Shown: in pieces, positions 5,662 through 6,627 of the stretch | How positions within the stretch are numbered: the stretch's first letter is position 1 | Layout: each line of letters starts with the position of its first letter | Position numbers and translations under genes: made by a program | The notes under the pieces: model-generated | Database searches by the model: none | Seen by the model: the letters and a program-made list of their open reading frames with translations, nothing else | Told to the model about the DNA's origin: nothing | Source of the DNA: Bacillota bacterium | Lineage (GTDB): Bacteria; Bacillota; Sulfobacillia; Symbiobacteriales; Symbiobacteriaceae | Assembly: GCA_028287415.1 (NCBI GenBank) | Contig: JAQBPS010000198.1 | Location: 1-6,627, forward strand | Reading direction: 5' to 3' | Length of the DNA: 6,627 nt

Positions 5662-5668
5662 GAGGAGG
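5662..5668 (+). promoter_or_regulatory. Ribosome binding site deciding the TTG start of the M14 gene
   Basis: GAGGAGG ends 8 bases before TTG 5677. No ATG or GTG in this frame lies nearby: the next in-frame ATG is M20 at 5734, after conserved-looking sequence. Confidence 0.75.
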
Positions 5669-5676
5669 CCGCAGCT

Positions 5677-6627
5677 TTGAGCGCACAGATCGACTTCAGC
5701 AAATATCATCGCTACGACGAGCTGGTCCAGCACATGCGTGACCTGGTCGGCGCCCATCCCGGGCTCGCCCGCATGTACTCGATTGGCAAGTCGTTTGAGG
5801 GTCGCGACCTGTGGGCGGTGGAGATCACCAACCACGAGACCGGCGACCATAATGACAAGCCCGGCTATTATATCGACGGCAACCTGCATGCCGGCGAGGT
5901 GACCGGCACCGCAGCCGCCCTCTACACGATCTGGTACCTGCTGACCAACTACGGTACGGACAGCGAGATCACCCGGCTGGTTGACACGACCAGCTTCTAC
6001 ATTCTGCCCCGGGTCAGCCCCGATGGCGCCGAGTTCTACCTGACCACGCCGCACTTCCTGCGCTCGAGCGTGCGGCCCTATCCCTTCACCGAGGAGCAGG
6101 ACGGCCTGCAGGGCGAGGATCTCGACGGCAATGGCCTGATCCTCCAGATGCGTCTGCCCGATCCGGATGGCGAGTGGCAAGTTTCGGCCAAGGACGCCCG
6201 CCTCATGATCCCCCGCCTGCCCCACGAGTATGGCGGGCAGTACTACCGCATCTACACGGAAGGCGTCATCAAGAACTACGACGGCGTGGAGATCAAGGCG
6301 GCGGCGCCCCGCTGGGGCCTCGACATGAACCGGCAGTTCCCGGTGGGCTGGGAGCCCGAGGCGAAGCAGGCCGGCGCCGGCCCTTACCCGCTCTCCGAGC
6401 CGGAGACCCGGGCGATCGCCGAGTTCCTGCTGAACCAGAAGAACATCACCGGCGGGCAGAGCTACCACACCTCCACCGGCATCATCCTGCGGCCGTCCTC
6501 CTTCCGCAGCGATGAGAAGATGGACCCGAAGGACCGGATGGCGTTCAAGGCGATCGGCAAGATCGGCGAGGAGCTGACCAGCTATCCCTGCGCCTCTGTC
6601 TATGACGGGTTCGCCTACCAGAAGGAT
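5677..6627 (+). CDS. M14 family zinc carboxypeptidase, N-terminal 317 residues (cut by window end)
   Basis: The frame stays open from TTG 5677 to the last base. M14 enzymes remove C-terminal residues, or cleave related amide bonds, using one zinc. The zinc motif HxxE is H71-A-G-E74 in DGNLHAGEVTG, the substrate-binding N218-R219 is in GLDMNRQFP, and the third ligand is H264 in QSYHTSTG. The catalytic Glu would come roughly 70 residues later, beyond the window. Between HxxE and NR lie about 70 residues more than in carboxypeptidase A. This insert carries D148-x-D150-x-N152-G-x-I155, an EF-hand/dockerin-like calcium loop, followed by LQMRLPDPDGEW. The N-terminus (SAQIDFSKYHRYDEL) shows no signal peptide, so a cytoplasmic location is likely. 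It follows the M55 gene in the same direction; the intervening palindrome suggests at least partly separate transcription. Confidence 0.9.
   Translation, partial: MSAQIDFSKYHRYDELVQHMRDLVGAHPGLARMYSIGKSFEGRDLWAVEITNHETGDHNDKPGYYIDGNLHAGEVTGTAAALYTIWYLLTNYGTDSEITRLVDTTSFYILPRVSPDGAEFYLTTPHFLRSSVRPYPFTEEQDGLQGEDLDGNGLILQMRLPDPDGEWQVSAKDARLMIPRLPHEYGGQYYRIYTEGVIKNYDGVEIKAAAPRWGLDMNRQFPVGWEPEAKQAGAGPYPLSEPETRAIAEFLLNQKNITGGQSYHTSTGIILRPSSFRSDEKMDPKDRMAFKAIGKIGEELTSYPCASVYDGFAYQKD

Overview
The window reads as chromosomal DNA from a GC-rich bacterium with Gram-positive style translation signals. Nearly every gene has a strong GGAGG-type ribosome binding site 7-8 bases ahead of its start, and GTG and TTG starts are used freely. 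Gene content (LiaS/NarL-type two-component system, DppA-like M55 peptidase, UbiX) would fit a high-GC Firmicute such as the Symbiobacterium group. Chloroflexota cannot be excluded. This placement is inference; no rRNA or other phylogenetic marker is present.

Layout. Positions 1-525 (minus strand) hold the N-terminal part of a Cof-type HAD phosphatase, cut by the window edge, with a recognisable promoter just upstream. Divergent to it is a 63-residue proline-rich peptide (651-842) built of hexapeptide repeats and bracketed by two CxxC motifs. A hairpin terminator and a perfect 40-bp palindrome follow it. A compact five-gene plus-strand cluster occupies 1078-4272: an OsmC-family protein, a sensor histidine kinase, a LuxR-type response regulator, a split-barrel flavin-binding protein and a UbiX-type flavin prenyltransferase. 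The junctions are 2-base, overlapping, 0-base and 0-base, so the cluster is very probably one operon. A 60-residue unknown minus-strand gene (4269-4451) converges on UbiX, and their stop codons overlap.

After a 249-base spacer with two strong hairpins come two peptidases in the same direction. The first is a DppA-like M55 D-aminopeptidase (4701-5540). The second is an M14 zinc carboxypeptidase (5677 to the window end, TTG start, incomplete). They are separated by an AT-rich inverted repeat made of iterated CGCAGATT units.

How the genes may work together. The operon combines a two-component regulator with thiol-peroxide and flavin functions, which suggests a redox- or envelope-stress-responsive unit that also makes prenylated FMN. 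No UbiD partner is visible here. The M55/M14 pair suggests peptide or cell-wall peptide breakdown. There is no CRISPR array, phage, transposase, tRNA or rRNA, and I see no clear new multi-gene system. The least explained items are the Pro-periodic CxxC peptide, the intergenic palindromes and the unusual operon composition.
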